From assembly GCA_900556975.1 (NCBI GenBank), contig USQZ01000003.1:1-64000 (forward strand): DNA of 64,000 nucleotides, given 5' to 3'. Below, one piece after another: positions 37,021-47,695 of the stretch. Both the position numbers and the translations under genes were made by a program. The number at the start of each line of letters is the position of its first letter. Positions within the stretch are counted from its first letter, which is position 1. The notes under the pieces are model-generated. The model did not search any database. It saw only the letters and a list, made by a program, of their open reading frames with translations, and was not told the origin of the DNA. Origin of the DNA: an uncultured Clostridium sp. (lineage in GTDB: Bacteria > Bacillota > Clostridia > TANB77 > CAG-508).

Positions 37021-38493
37021 TTATTCAACTCCATTCTTTTTTGCTTTTTTTCCATCTATTAAGAATATTGCTGCTATTAAAGTATATATAAGTCCAAATA
37101 TACCCCATATTCCAACAGAACCAATTGATTGTGTATTTATTTCTTTTCCTAATGCAAATACAACAATTGTAATTATAAATGGAATTATTGTTAATATAAA
37201 GTTTCCGAATTTCTCTAATTTGTCTATTGCTTTTTCTGTTTTCATAAATGTAAGCAATAAGAAATAGTTGATTATTGACATAATAGCAATTGTTAAAATT
37301 CCTGACAATGTTAAGCTTACAGATGCAGCTCTAATAATTAGTAGAAGAATTGCAATATATCCTATTTCTATAATACTTGCAAAGAACCCATCTTTTTTAT
37401 TTTTTACTATTGTAAGAACTATTACAATTGCAAGTATAACTATTCCAGCTATTGATAAACCTTTTACAAAGTTTTCTCCTAAATCTGATTCAATGAAACT
37501 TCCTGATGTTAATTTATATGTTATTGGAAATTCATCATTATTAAGTATTGTTTGTGTTACGAAACAATCTTTATAATCTGAATTAAATGTATCCATATCA
37601 TCTGTTGAAACACTTCTGTATAGTGGTATTGCAAGTTCAGTATATTCGCCATCTGGTGTAAAGTATGTTATATACTTGTCTTCTCCATCTATTTGAACAG
37701 TTATAGTTTTTTGTGAAGTTTCACCGTTTTCGTCAGTTGTTTCTATATATGTTTTACTTAATTCATTTAGTTTCTTTTGACCTTCTGATGTAAATGTTAA
37801 TTTTACGCCTAAATTGTATGAAACTGTATCATTTGTTGTTGCTGTTGCTGAATCATTGTTATTAGCTTGTTGATAATATGCTGATGCTTTTTTTATCATA
37901 CTTCTATCCATCAAAACTTCTTTTGTTTCTGAATCAATTATTTCAATTTTTCCTTTTTGGCTTGCAAGTGCAGCTGAATAATCTGTTGTTCCTTCATATG
38001 GAACTGAAACTGCTAGCTTTCCGTTTTTTTCATTTACAGTTACTTCTGCATCAGCAATTCCAAAGTCTTTTAATCTGTTTTCAACTATTTCCTTTGTTTT
38101 TAAATAATTTTCTTTTGTTAACGCTGTTGGATCATTTACTGGAACTTGCTCTGCTGTAGTGTTTGTTGAGTTTGTATCAGTTGTGTTGGCTGTATTATTC
38201 GTATTTTCAGTTGTTCCCTCAGCAACTGTATTTGTTGCGTTTTCTGTTGTATTTCCAGTTGTATTTTCTGCTGTGTTTTCATCTGAACTCTTGTCTTTTG
38301 TTGATGTATCTACTGAAAATTCAAAAGTCCTTATTTCGCTAAGTTCTTTGCTGAATTGATAATCTGGTAAAATACTCTTCCATGTGTTTAAATTTCTCTT
38401 GTGAATTCCTAAAAAAGAAATTAAACTTACTAGCACTATTAGTAATACAACTATTAATTTTGCAAGTGCATTTTTTAATGTTTTCTTTTTCAA
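37021..38493 (-). CDS. secD: Divergent SecD-like protein translocase subunit
   Basis: One N-terminal helix (about 10-30) is followed by a large extracytoplasmic region and a six-helix C-terminal block (about 345-480). The P1-type motif LKTKEIVENRLKDFGIADAE and the SVPYEGTTDYSAALASQKGKIEI segment match SecD. A Thr/Asn-rich low-complexity insert of about 45 residues (NTTENATNTVAEGTTENTNN) precedes P1. The D-x3-TGG and late RxxxE family motifs are not evident, so this is a diverged form. The start is TTG at 38493 with AGGGGG upstream. Normal neighbours yajC and scfA/scfB are missing. Confidence 0.75.
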   Translation of the reverse strand: MKKKTLKNALAKLIVVLLIVLVSLISFLGIHKRNLNTWKSILPDYQFSKELSEIRTFEFSVDTSTKDKSSDENTAENTTGNTTENATNTVAEGTTENTNNTANTTDTNSTNTTAEQVPVNDPTALTKENYLKTKEIVENRLKDFGIADAEVTVNEKNGKLAVSVPYEGTTDYSAALASQKGKIEIIDSETKEVLMDRSMIKKASAYYQQANNNDSATATTNDTVSYNLGVKLTFTSEGQKKLNELSKTYIETTDENGETSQKTITVQIDGEDKYITYFTPDGEYTELAIPLYRSVSTDDMDTFNSDYKDCFVTQTILNNDEFPITYKLTSGSFIESDLGENFVKGLSIAGIVILAIVIVLTIVKNKKDGFFASIIEIGYIAILLLIIRAASVSLTLSGILTIAIMSIINYFLLLTFMKTEKAIDKLEKFGNFILTIIPFIITIVVFALGKEINTQSIGSVGIWGIFGLIYTLIAAIFLIDGKKAKKNGVE

Positions 38494-38506
38494 CTTTTGT
38501 TACCCC

Positions 38507-39169
38507 CTATAATAAATTAGTATCATTTATTACTACTTCAAACCATAATCCTAGATACTTTGCCGCATGTTTACTCATCATTGTTCTGTCCATGAAAATT
38601 TCGAAATAATCTAGAACAGGACACATTTTAGTATCTATGGTTAGATCTAAAATAATTTTCTTTTCTTCTTTATTTATTCTTAATTTTGCATCTGTTACCG
38701 CATAGTTCACTCTATCATGTTTATCAAATAAAGACATATTTGTTTTTGAAACTCTACTTCTATGTGCATCAGATTTATCAGCTAATATAATTGCTGCTGA
38801 AATATCACTAACTGCCGTTCCTGTGCCTTCATCATGATTTCCAATTGCCATCATGATTTCTGCTCTGTCTTTGCAGTTCATTCCCATATCTTTTAATATA
38901 TTGTCTGCTAAAATAGCACCTGTGTGTGCATGATTTGCTCTGTTAACAGCGTTGCCCAAATCATGCAAATATCCTGCTATTTGAGCAAGTCTAACTCTGT
39001 TTTCATCATAACCAAGTACTTGAAGTATTTCTCCAGCTCTTTGAGAAACAATATTTAAATGTCTGTGTGAATGTTCTGTATATCCTAAAACGTCTAATTG
39101 CCTTTGCGCAGCAAGAATAAGTTGTTCAACTTCTTCATTATTTTTGACATCTTCTAATGTTATACTCAC
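38507..39169 (-). CDS. HD-domain phosphohydrolase
   Basis: The HD superfamily metal site is visible: His in EHSHRHLNIVS, the HD pair in GYLHDLGNAV (about 77-86), HAHTGAILAD, and NHDEGTG with a late Asp in ILADKSDAH. The C-terminal 60 residues form a beta-rich tail. Substrate unknown; close clostridial relatives sit beside secD as here. GTG start at 39169 with AAGGAGG upstream. Confidence 0.85.
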   Translation of the reverse strand: MSITLEDVKNNEEVEQLILAAQRQLDVLGYTEHSHRHLNIVSQRAGEILQVLGYDENRVRLAQIAGYLHDLGNAVNRANHAHTGAILADNILKDMGMNCKDRAEIMMAIGNHDEGTGTAVSDISAAIILADKSDAHRSRVSKTNMSLFDKHDRVNYAVTDAKLRINKEEKKIILDLTIDTKMCPVLDYFEIFMDRTMMSKHAAKYLGLWFEVVINDTNLL

Positions 39170-39186
39170 GCTTTTTTCCTCCTTAG

Positions 39187-39223
39187 TTTTTCATTTTTTG
39201 ATTGTATATTAAAAAATGAAAAA
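39187..39223 (-). terminator. AT-only hairpin after the TIGR04086 gene
   Basis: Perfect 13-bp stem TTTTTCATTTTTT/AAAAAATGAAAAA with an 11-nt loop. It is weak thermodynamically but well placed. Confidence 0.55.
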
Positions 39224-39256
39224 TATCAACCATTTTTTATAACTTTTAAAATGTTT

Positions 39257-39646
39257 TTAATTTTTCATATTTACTCCTACAATACCGCCTATGCAACCAC
39301 AAATAAATGTTGAAGCAAGCATTATTCCTGAATATACATTTATTTCGAAATTTTTAAGCAAAATGCTTGATATCATATAAATTATTGAAAAATATGTTAT
39401 GCCTATTAGTCCGCCTTTTATCATCCCTTTTTCACCTGTTTTTATCAAGCTAATTGATGAGCCGATTAATATGCTAACTCCTGTTATAATAATTATTGCT
39501 GGTGTTATAATTTTCTCTGGAACACTTGTGTATGTTAATATTATACCTAATATGTAAAATAATATTATTGTAATTATAAAACTTATCATCACTCCTTTGA
39601 TAAATAATAGTCCTTTTGAAATAATCTGATTTTCGACTTTCTCCAT
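39257..39646 (-). CDS. TIGR04086-family small membrane protein
   Basis: A 129-aa protein with four membrane helices, ending CGCIGGIVGVNMKN, which is the typical end of TIGR04086 proteins of Clostridia. Those are encoded between yajC and the SCIFF peptide genes. Here yajC and the SCIFF pair are absent. Function unknown. Start with AAAGGAGAG. Confidence 0.75.
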   Translation of the reverse strand: MEKVENQIISKGLLFIKGVMISFIITIILFYILGIILTYTSVPEKIITPAIIIITGVSILIGSSISLIKTGEKGMIKGGLIGITYFSIIYMISSILLKNFEINVYSGIMLASTFICGCIGGIVGVNMKN

Positions 39647-39732
39647 TTTTCTCTCCTTTATTATTTATTTAGGGCTATTTGTTATAATCTATATCTTAGT
39701 GTAACTCTACTTTAGCACAAAATTTTGCAAAT

Positions 39733-39769
39733 AAAAACCCTTTCCACATTTATATGAAAAGGATTTTTA
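39733..39769 (-). terminator. Terminator of the rnhA-to-WG operon
   Basis: AAAAACCCTTT against AAAAGGATTTTT hairpin, 15 bases after the stop at 39784, with a T-run. Confidence 0.75.
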
Positions 39770-39783
39770 TTTATTCTATAAAA

Positions 39784-41508
39784 CTAATTATTTTGACCAT
39801 TGTTGTTGTCATTGTTATCACTGCTGTTATTATCATTATTATCGTTGCTACTATTATTTTGATCACTATTATCACTGCTATTGTTGCTATTACTATTTGA
39901 AGAATCACCTTGGTTATCAGTTTGATTTGCTTTGTTAAGATATTCTTGTTCTCTTTTTTCTTCGTTAGCTTGTTCTTCTTTTGTTTTTGTTTGTTCAATT
40001 AACTCTTTTACAGTTTCTCTCGTTGCTAATAGTTCTTTTAATGTTAGTAATTCATTATTATTAGATGGCTTATTAAAGTAATATGTTATATTACCATTTC
40101 TTTGCATATAATATATTGCTGTATAGTATGCGTTTAGTACTACTGTTCCATTAGTTGTTATTATACCATATACAGTTGTGCCTGCTGCATTTTTCATGGC
40201 AAATACTATTCCTGTCACCGTATCTGATAGTGGAATTGTTAGTGTTGGCATAGCTGATGTATTTTTTATTATATTATTTGGCTTTTCGCATCCAATTTCT
40301 GAAAATCTAGTACTTGCAAGTAATGTTCCGTCTGTTGAATATAATCCATAACTTCCGTTTCTCTTTACAGGTATACAATCTCCTCCAATAATATATTTGT
40401 CTTTTTCTCCTTGTGATTTATATGCAGAAACACTTGTTAATCCAATCTGGTCATATTCTGTTGGAATAATATCATTTCCTTCTGAATTTATAACACCATA
40501 TTTTCCATTTTTTTCTACAATATATAATTTCTTTTTGGCGTCTAGTAATTCTATATTTTCGTATTCTAGTTTGATTGTAGGAGTCTCTAGACCTGGTTTT
40601 TGCATACCATAATTTGAATTACTTGATACGATAAATTCTCCAATACTTTGTACATATTCAACACTATCATATTTTAAACTTATTATTTCTTTTTTAGTTG
40701 CTAAATCCACTACCCCATATTCTTTATCTTTTCCTACAACAGCATATCCATCGCTTAATGCTCTTTGATTCTTAAAATTAGTAGTTAGTGTATAACCGCT
40801 TTTTGAAAGAGAACTTGTATATGCACTTGTTAAATCTTCTAATGTTTGTAATGTTATTGTTGTTCCTTGCTTTACGATTCTCATATTGAAACCTTTATCT
40901 ATTGCTTCTTCTGAAGCATACAAAACATCTTCAAATTGTATTACAGGTTGTTCTAATGTAAATGACTCTTTGTCTAATTCTGCTGAATTTTCCGTTGTTG
41001 ATGTCGAATTATATTTTTTATTACTATATGGTGTTTTTAATTCTTCTGTGTATTGTTTAGCATTTTTTATATTTTTAGTTATTTCATTTGAATCAAGCAA
41101 ATATGTTACATATTCTCCACCATTGTCAATATAACATTTGTCTTTAGTCTCATCTACTTCTTCGCCATATGCTCCATTATTATATTTATATCCAGCCAAT
41201 TGAGTTACTGTCTCAATGTTATAATAAACTTTTCCATCTGGAGTAGTTACTGATATTGGCGTATATTTATTATTTATTAATATTTCTTTTTGTTCATACG
41301 TACCAGCTAAGTCTTCTCCTACCTCTCCTGGATTAATTGAAATGTATACAGATTTTGATTTATAAAGATTATTTTTTATTTGAAATTTAGTCTTTTTTCC
41401 TTCTTGTTGCATTAAAATTAATAAAACTATTAATGTTACTATAAAAATTGCAACTGTTACTACTATTCCTATTAATAACATTTTCTTCTTTTGATTTGTT
41501 TCATCCAT
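39784..41508 (-). CDS. WG-repeat membrane-anchored protein with Asn/Ser tail
   Basis: One N-terminal membrane helix (about 10-32) anchors an extracytoplasmic protein. After a beta-rich domain (about 40-215) come WG-type units: GKDKEYGVVDLATKKEIIS, VEKNGKYGVINSEGNDIIP, KRNGSYGLYSTDGTLLAS and TVYGIITTNGTVVLNAYY. The last 45 residues are almost only N, S, D and Q, like a flexible surface tail. It occupies the place normally taken by yajC after tgt. Ligand unknown. Confidence 0.82.
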   Translation of the reverse strand: MDETNQKKKMLLIGIVVTVAIFIVTLIVLLILMQQEGKKTKFQIKNNLYKSKSVYISINPGEVGEDLAGTYEQKEILINNKYTPISVTTPDGKVYYNIETVTQLAGYKYNNGAYGEEVDETKDKCYIDNGGEYVTYLLDSNEITKNIKNAKQYTEELKTPYSNKKYNSTSTTENSAELDKESFTLEQPVIQFEDVLYASEEAIDKGFNMRIVKQGTTITLQTLEDLTSAYTSSLSKSGYTLTTNFKNQRALSDGYAVVGKDKEYGVVDLATKKEIISLKYDSVEYVQSIGEFIVSSNSNYGMQKPGLETPTIKLEYENIELLDAKKKLYIVEKNGKYGVINSEGNDIIPTEYDQIGLTSVSAYKSQGEKDKYIIGGDCIPVKRNGSYGLYSTDGTLLASTRFSEIGCEKPNNIIKNTSAMPTLTIPLSDTVTGIVFAMKNAAGTTVYGIITTNGTVVLNAYYTAIYYMQRNGNITYYFNKPSNNNELLTLKELLATRETVKELIEQTKTKEEQANEEKREQEYLNKANQTDNQGDSSNSNSNNSSDNSDQNNSSNDNNDNNSSDNNDNNNGQNN

Positions 41509-41526
41509 TTTAGATTTTTCCTCCTA

Positions 41527-42651
<1,125 letters not shown>

Positions 42652-42673
42652 TTAATCTCCTCCGTTTTTATTT

Positions 42674-43696
42674 TTAACAAATATACATTGCATCTCCAAA
42701 GCTGAAAAATCTATATTTATCTTTTACCGCTTCTTTATATGCTTCTAACATAAAATCTTTATCTGAAAGTGCTGACACTAACATCAATAATGTTGATTGT
42801 GGTAAGTGGAAATTTGTTATTAAATTATCTACGCATTTAAATTTATAACCTGGATAAATAAAAATGTTAGTATCACCTTCTATTTCTTTTACCAATCCAT
42901 TCTCATCTGCTACAGTTTCCAAAACTCTGCATGATGTTGTTCCTACTGATATTATTCTCTTGCCGTTTTTCTTTGCGTTGTTTATTTTATCAGCATCTTC
43001 TTTTTTTATATAATAATGTTCTGTATGCATATCATGTTTTTCTACTTCGTCTTCTTTAACTGGTCTGAATGTTCCGATTCCAACATGTAAAGTAACATTA
43101 GCAATTTCAATTCCTTTTTCTTTTATTTTTTCTAGCAATTCATTTGTGAAATGTAATCCCGCTGTTGGAGCTGCTGCTGATCCATCATATTTAGCATAAA
43201 CAGTTTGATATCTATCTTTATCTTTTAATGTTTCATGTATATATGGTGGTAGTGGCATTAATCCGATTTGATCTAGTATTTCGTTGAATATTCCTTGATA
43301 ATTAAATTTTACTTTTCTTGTTCCACCAGGCATTATATCTAAAATCTCTGCTTCAAGTAATCCATCTCCAAAAATTACTTTAGTTCCAACATGAAGCTTG
43401 TTTCCTGGTCTAACAATTGATTCCCAAATATCTCCTTCAATATTATTTAGAAGCAAGAATTCAACATTTGCTCCTGTTTCTTTTTTTCCATACAATCTTG
43501 CTGGTATAACCTTCGTATTATTTCTAACTAAACAATCACCTGGTTCTAAATAATCAATTATGTCTTTAAAAGTTTTGTGTTCTATTGTTCTTTTTTCTCT
43601 GTTTACTACCATAAGTCTTGACTCATCTCTATTTTTTATTGGGACTTGCGCAATCAACTCTTCTGGTAAATCATAATTAAATTCTGATACTTTCAC
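42674..43696 (-). CDS. queA: tRNA preQ1(34) S-adenosylmethionine ribosyltransferase-isomerase
   Basis: It builds epoxyqueuosine from preQ1-modified tRNA using the ribosyl group of S-adenosylmethionine. Typical segments: [59 protein letters not shown] and [15 protein letters not shown]. 340 aa, full length. It forms a pair with tgt. Confidence 0.97.
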   Translation of the reverse strand: MKVSEFNYDLPEELIAQVPIKNRDESRLMVVNREKRTIEHKTFKDIIDYLEPGDCLVRNNTKVIPARLYGKKETGANVEFLLLNNIEGDIWESIVRPGNKLHVGTKVIFGDGLLEAEILDIMPGGTRKVKFNYQGIFNEILDQIGLMPLPPYIHETLKDKDRYQTVYAKYDGSAAAPTAGLHFTNELLEKIKEKGIEIANVTLHVGIGTFRPVKEDEVEKHDMHTEHYYIKKEDADKINNAKKNGKRIISVGTTSCRVLETVADENGLVKEIEGDTNIFIYPGYKFKCVDNLITNFHLPQSTLLMLVSALSDKDFMLEAYKEAVKDKYRFFSFGDAMYIC

Positions 43697-43714
43697 TTGT
43701 ATTACTTCCTTTCA

Positions 43715-45079
43715 TTAATCAGTTGTTATTGTTACATAGTTTGTTTCATTTATTTCTGAATTATTGTTGCTTGACATTACTTGCTTAAAGTTTGATATTA
43801 TTTGAGAAACAATATCTATTATATTGTGTGGTACATTTTCAAATTCGATTTCTTGTGCATAATTAAAGTCACTTAATTGAATTGGCTTTGTTTTATACAC
43901 TATTGGATCTAATCCAGTTTTTCCAACATTACTGTCAATGTTGCATCTCATGTAATCTCTATACCAATCTTTTAAACCTGTTTTATTTTGATTTTCATAT
44001 CCAAACTTTTCATTATCATGTAAGGCTGGGAATGTATAACCTTTTTCAGTTAAATTTCTTTCTAGTGAATGTAGAAACTCATGTACAAATACTTCTTCTG
44101 GGAATGTGTCATTTTTAATATTATATTTATACATTGTACTATTTCTTAAATCATTTGGCATACGAATATTTGAGAATCCAATAGAATCATATCTCATGCT
44201 TCCTAGGCCAATCCATTCATTTACAGGAATTGAACTTAAAGTATCTCCCATTCTTATTCCAATGAATATATGATCATACTCATTTTTTTGTACATAATCA
44301 TCTATTAATGGTTTTACATCTTTTGCTGCAACATAATAATAATTTTCTTGATCATATGACAATGATGTTAAAGGTTCTTTAATTTCAACTGTTTGATATG
44401 ATACTGTCATTGCATTATTTGAAAAACTCTCTACTGTGTTTGCAAATCTTTTTAAATTATCTTTTAGCAAATCCTTATCTTCTTGTGTTAATGAATATGT
44501 ATGATGCTTCCCTTCAATATTAACATCAATGTTGTCTATAAGAAAACATACTACATTCCAATCTGAAGTTTCATCTTTTATACCTTCTTCGACGTGAATA
44601 TCTGAAAACCATGCTTTTCCTTTTGAATATCCATCATATCCGCCAAGTCTAAATGATATATCTAGTGTATCTTGTTCTTTACTATCAACTAATAACGTAA
44701 CTTTTTGCCAATCTGTTGTCCCTTGTATTGGAATTGTTTGATCTGCAGTTCCCATTATACTTATGCAAGCTCCAGATGTCTCAGGCTTGTCACTTTCAAC
44801 ATTCTCAGTTTTAACCATACAAGTTATTCTATATGGTGTATCTTTTTTTACACTTATTTCCTTAAAAAATAATGCATCATTATAATCTTTGTTTTCTATA
44901 CAATAACTCTTTTGTCCATTATACTTTTGTGAGCTATCTCTATAATATGATGTTTCGCCTTTATTTTCGTTGGCTTTTATAAAGTCATTAAAATAATATT
45001 TATTATAGATATATACTAGTGCAGTTATTAAACCAATCAATATTATTAATGAAAATATTCTTGATATCACTTTTTTCAT
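43715..45079 (-). CDS. Secreted/anchored putative zinc metalloprotease with CBM-like domain
   Basis: An N-terminal hydrophobic segment (about 7-25) directs export. Residues about 40-175 form a beta-sandwich with the CenC-type carbohydrate-binding pattern (SYYRDSSQKYNGQKSYCI..PYRITCMVKTENV..GKAWFSDIHVEEG). The second half carries an HExxH zinc motif in EEVFVHEFLHSLERN (about residue 355) with a later His/Glu candidate in ALHDNEKFGYE. I do not recognise the peptidase family. Its ATG overlaps the coaE stop by 4 bases (ATGA), so it belongs to the same operon as queA-tgt, an unusual place for an exported protein. Confidence 0.75.
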   Translation of the reverse strand: MKKVISRIFSLIILIGLITALVYIYNKYYFNDFIKANENKGETSYYRDSSQKYNGQKSYCIENKDYNDALFFKEISVKKDTPYRITCMVKTENVESDKPETSGACISIMGTADQTIPIQGTTDWQKVTLLVDSKEQDTLDISFRLGGYDGYSKGKAWFSDIHVEEGIKDETSDWNVVCFLIDNIDVNIEGKHHTYSLTQEDKDLLKDNLKRFANTVESFSNNAMTVSYQTVEIKEPLTSLSYDQENYYYVAAKDVKPLIDDYVQKNEYDHIFIGIRMGDTLSSIPVNEWIGLGSMRYDSIGFSNIRMPNDLRNSTMYKYNIKNDTFPEEVFVHEFLHSLERNLTEKGYTFPALHDNEKFGYENQNKTGLKDWYRDYMRCNIDSNVGKTGLDPIVYKTKPIQLSDFNYAQEIEFENVPHNIIDIVSQIISNFKQVMSSNNNSEINETNYVTITTD

Positions 45080-45669
45080 ATCTTATCTATTATCTCCTTT
45101 AATGAAGTTTCTAATTTTTCTAAAGTACCATCATTATGAATTACAAAATCTGCTTTTTTTACAAAAAATTCGTTATCGTTTTGAATCTTTAATCTTTCTT
45201 TAGCTAATTCTTCAGTTATGTTGTCCCTTTGACAAATTCTATTAATCTTTTTTTGGTCTTCTGCAACTACTGCTATTACATAGTCACATATTTTTTCCAT
45301 CTTTGCCTCATATAATAATGGAACATCAATCCCTATATATTTGTAATCACACTTTTCAGCTTCTTTTATTTGATAATTTATATCATCTACAACATACTTA
45401 AAAGTTAATCTGTTAAGTGCTCTTCTTTTTCCTTTATTTTTATAAATAGTTTTTGCTATCTCTTTTCTGTTAAGTTTTCCATCTTCTTTTAATATTTCTT
45501 TTCCAAAAAGATTTACCATTTCTTCGAAATATTTTGTTTGGTTATCGTTGCTTAATTTTCTTGCAACTTCATCTGCATCTATTATGAAAGATGAATAGTT
45601 TGACTTTAAAATTGTACTTAACGTTGTTTTTCCTGCCCCTGAAGGTCCTGTTATTCCTATAACTTTCAT
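45076..45669 (-). CDS. coaE: Dephospho-CoA kinase
   Basis: The last step of coenzyme A synthesis. P-loop GITGPSGAGKTT (about 5-16), SFIIDADEVAR-like FIIDADEVARKL, YKYIGIDVPLLYEAKM and RICQRDNITEELAKERL. 197 aa, standard length. Confidence 0.95.
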   Translation of the reverse strand: MKVIGITGPSGAGKTTLSTILKSNYSSFIIDADEVARKLSNDNQTKYFEEMVNLFGKEILKEDGKLNRKEIAKTIYKNKGKRRALNRLTFKYVVDDINYQIKEAEKCDYKYIGIDVPLLYEAKMEKICDYVIAVVAEDQKKINRICQRDNITEELAKERLKIQNDNEFFVKKADFVIHNDGTLEKLETSLKEIIDKI

Positions 45670-45680
45670 TTGAAAGCTCC

Positions 45681-46118
45681 TTAATCTAAATTTTTTATAG
45701 CATTTCTAGCTAACTCGTCACACCTATTATTAAATTCATTATCGCTGTGTCCTTTTACTTTTATGAATTCTACTTTATGAATTTTAGTGTACTTATATAA
45801 TTCTTCCCATAATTCTTTATTTTTTACAGGTTTTTTATCTGCTGTTTTCCAATTGTTTCTTTGCCAATTATAAATCCATCCATTATTAAATGCATTTACA
45901 ACATATGCACTATCACTATAAACTTTAACATTGCACTCAAATTTCAATAATTTCAATGCTTCTATAACAGCAGTGATTTCCATTATGTTATTTGTTGTAT
46001 CTGGATTTCCACCTGATATTTCTTTTTTATTTTCTTTATACATTAAAATAGAGCCCCATCCTCCTGGTCCAGGGTTTCCTGAACAAGCTCCATCTGTATA
46101 TATTGTTACATTTTCCAT
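45681..46118 (-). CDS. rnhA: Ribonuclease HI
   Basis: It cuts RNA in RNA-DNA hybrids. Active-site acids: Asp in [15 protein letters not shown], Glu in [12 protein letters not shown], Asp in [11 protein letters not shown] and Asp in NNRCDELA. 145 aa, normal. It is transcribed divergently from tmcAL and starts the operon that runs to the WG protein. Confidence 0.96.
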   Translation of the reverse strand: MENVTIYTDGACSGNPGPGGWGSILMYKENKKEISGGNPDTTNNIMEITAVIEALKLLKFECNVKVYSDSAYVVNAFNNGWIYNWQRNNWKTADKKPVKNKELWEELYKYTKIHKVEFIKVKGHSDNEFNNRCDELARNAIKNLD

Positions 46119-46158
46119 AAAAACCTCTTTTAAAAAAATTCTCTAAACTGCTATAATA

Positions 46159-46187
46159 TTGCGATTTTATTAGATATATGCTATTAT
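46159..46187 (+). promoter_or_regulatory. Probable promoter of tmcAL
   Basis: TTGCGA (46159-46164), 17-base spacer, TATTAT (46182-46187), 45 bases before the start codon. Confidence 0.55.
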
Positions 46188-46231
46188 AACAGTAATTGAT
46201 TAATTATACAATATTTGAGAGGAGAAAAATT

Positions 46232-47422
46232 TTGTCTAGTAAACTTTGTATTATATCTGAATATAATCCTTTTCATTTTGGTCATTTGTATCATTTAAAT
46301 GAATCTATTTCCCAGACGAATGCCGATTTTAAAGTTGCAATTATTTCTGGGAACTTTGTTCAACGTGGTGAACCTAGTATAATAAATAAATGGGAAAAGG
46401 CTAAAGTTGCGTTGTCCACTGGATTTGACTTGGTTGTTGAATTACCTACTTTATATGCAATTTCAAGTGCTGAAAACTTTGCTAATGGTTCGGTTAAAAT
46501 TGCCAATCAGATTGGTAGTGATTATATTTCTTTTGGAACTGAGTCTGGTGATTTGAAAAAATTAAAAGATTTGTCTTCTCTTATTAATAAAAACGAAAAA
46601 GAATATATCGCAAATGTTAAAGAAAAAATTGCTGAAGGCTTTTCATATCCAAAATCTCAGGAACTTGTAATTGATAAAATGTTCGGAGATGAATTCTTAG
46701 GTGTTTGCAAACCTAATAATATTTTAGGACTCGAATATTTGAAGTCATTAAATGCTATTTCATCAAAGATTATCCCTATTACCGTTAAACGTGATTTTGA
46801 AAAATCATCTTCCTCAGATGTTCGTGCTCTGCTTAGAACTTCTGGATTTAAAATTGAAAATTTAAAAGATAAGATTCCTGATTTTTCTTATGAAATTTTG
46901 GCTGAAAATATTGATAATGGAAATGCTGTTTTGTCTTTAAAAGCTTTTGAAAAAGAAATTATATATATTTTAAGAACTATTGATAATGAGAAATTAAAGA
47001 ATATTCCTGATGTTCCTGAAAATATGCTTTCTAATTTGAAAAAAGTTGCTTGTTCTACTAACTCTTTAGATGAGTTAATTACTACTTTGAAAAATAAAAG
47101 CATTACTCAAGCAAGAATTCAAAGAATTTTGTTATATATTTTACTTGGAATCACTAAATCTGATATGGAATTGTCAAAAAGAATTACTCCTTATGTTAGA
47201 GTTCTTGGTATGAGTGAGAATGGGAAAAAGATTCTTTCTGATATCTCTAAAGATATTAATGTTATTACTTCTGTTAAGACATTTGAGAAAAATTGTGATG
47301 ATTCTGATTTCCTTAGAATGTTGGAGATTGATAAAAAAGCAACTGATATTTATACATTAGCGTACTCAAAAAATTCTGTTGCAAATCTTGACTATACAAT
47401 GAGAATTCAAACTAATTCTTAA
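46232..47422 (+). CDS. tmcAL: tRNA(Met) cytidine acetate ligase
   Basis: It acetylates C34 of elongator tRNA-Met using acetate and ATP (family formerly YlbM/DUF795). The nucleotidyl-transferase-like motif SEYNPFHFGHLYHL (about 7-20) is followed by GNFVQRGEPSIINKWEKAK and KPNNILGLEYLKSL, all typical. The start is a TTG at 46232 with GAGAGGAG 7 bases upstream; the upstream ATG at 46196 has no SD. 396 aa. It converges on the rluA-type gene, and a family B repeat lies in the shared terminator region. Confidence 0.94.
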   Translation: MSSKLCIISEYNPFHFGHLYHLNESISQTNADFKVAIISGNFVQRGEPSIINKWEKAKVALSTGFDLVVELPTLYAISSAENFANGSVKIANQIGSDYISFGTESGDLKKLKDLSSLINKNEKEYIANVKEKIAEGFSYPKSQELVIDKMFGDEFLGVCKPNNILGLEYLKSLNAISSKIIPITVKRDFEKSSSSDVRALLRTSGFKIENLKDKIPDFSYEILAENIDNGNAVLSLKAFEKEIIYILRTIDNEKLKNIPDVPENMLSNLKKVACSTNSLDELITTLKNKSITQARIQRILLYILLGITKSDMELSKRITPYVRVLGMSENGKKILSDISKDINVITSVKTFEKNCDDSDFLRMLEIDKKATDIYTLAYSKNSVANLDYTMRIQTNS

Positions 47423-47438
47423 ATTAATATGATTAAAT

Positions 47439-47695
47439 AAACAAAAACACTTTGATTTAGCAAATATAAATATAGTACAGAAAAAGTTCATATAAACTTC
47501 CCTCACACCTTGCTGTCGCATTCCTCGGAATTTGAAAATAAAAAATTACCATTTTTATTTTCAAACCGGGTAGAATGCTTCAATCGAACTCACTTCGTTC
47601 GTTTGGTCCCTGCGCGGTGATTCGAAATTTTATATGAACCTTCTTCTTTTCTATTATAAATACAATTTCAAAAGCTAAATCAAGTGCTTTTGTTT
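47439..47695. terminator. Bidirectional terminator stem split by a family B repeat
   Basis: The left arm ACACTTTGATTTAGC (within 47439-47461) and right arm GCTAAATCAAGTG (within 47674-47695) are nearly perfect complements of about 22 bp and serve two converging genes. Instead of a short loop, about 210 bases including the family B element separate the arms. The sequences just inside (47463-47475 and 47651-47668) are also partly complementary. Confidence 0.7.
47486..47639 (-). repeat. Family B hairpin repeat, copy 2
   Basis: Bounded by GTTCATATAAA and TTTATATGAAC. Within it are CACACCTTGCTGTCGC, a central hairpin whose base is GCATTC/GAATGC and whose arm is TTGAAAATAAAAA-like, then GCTTCAATCG, CACTTCGTTCGTTTGGTC and GCGGTGATTC. 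Nearly identical to copy 1 outside the inner hairpin. Confidence 0.88.

Noticed and set aside
39771..39998. Lys-rich 75-codon open frame on the minus strand
   Set aside because: It is another frame of the Asn/Ser tail of the WG protein.
42652..43714. preQ1 riboswitch for queA/tgt
   Set aside because: The gaps before both genes are about 20 bases long and contain only SD sequences; control must lie further upstream.
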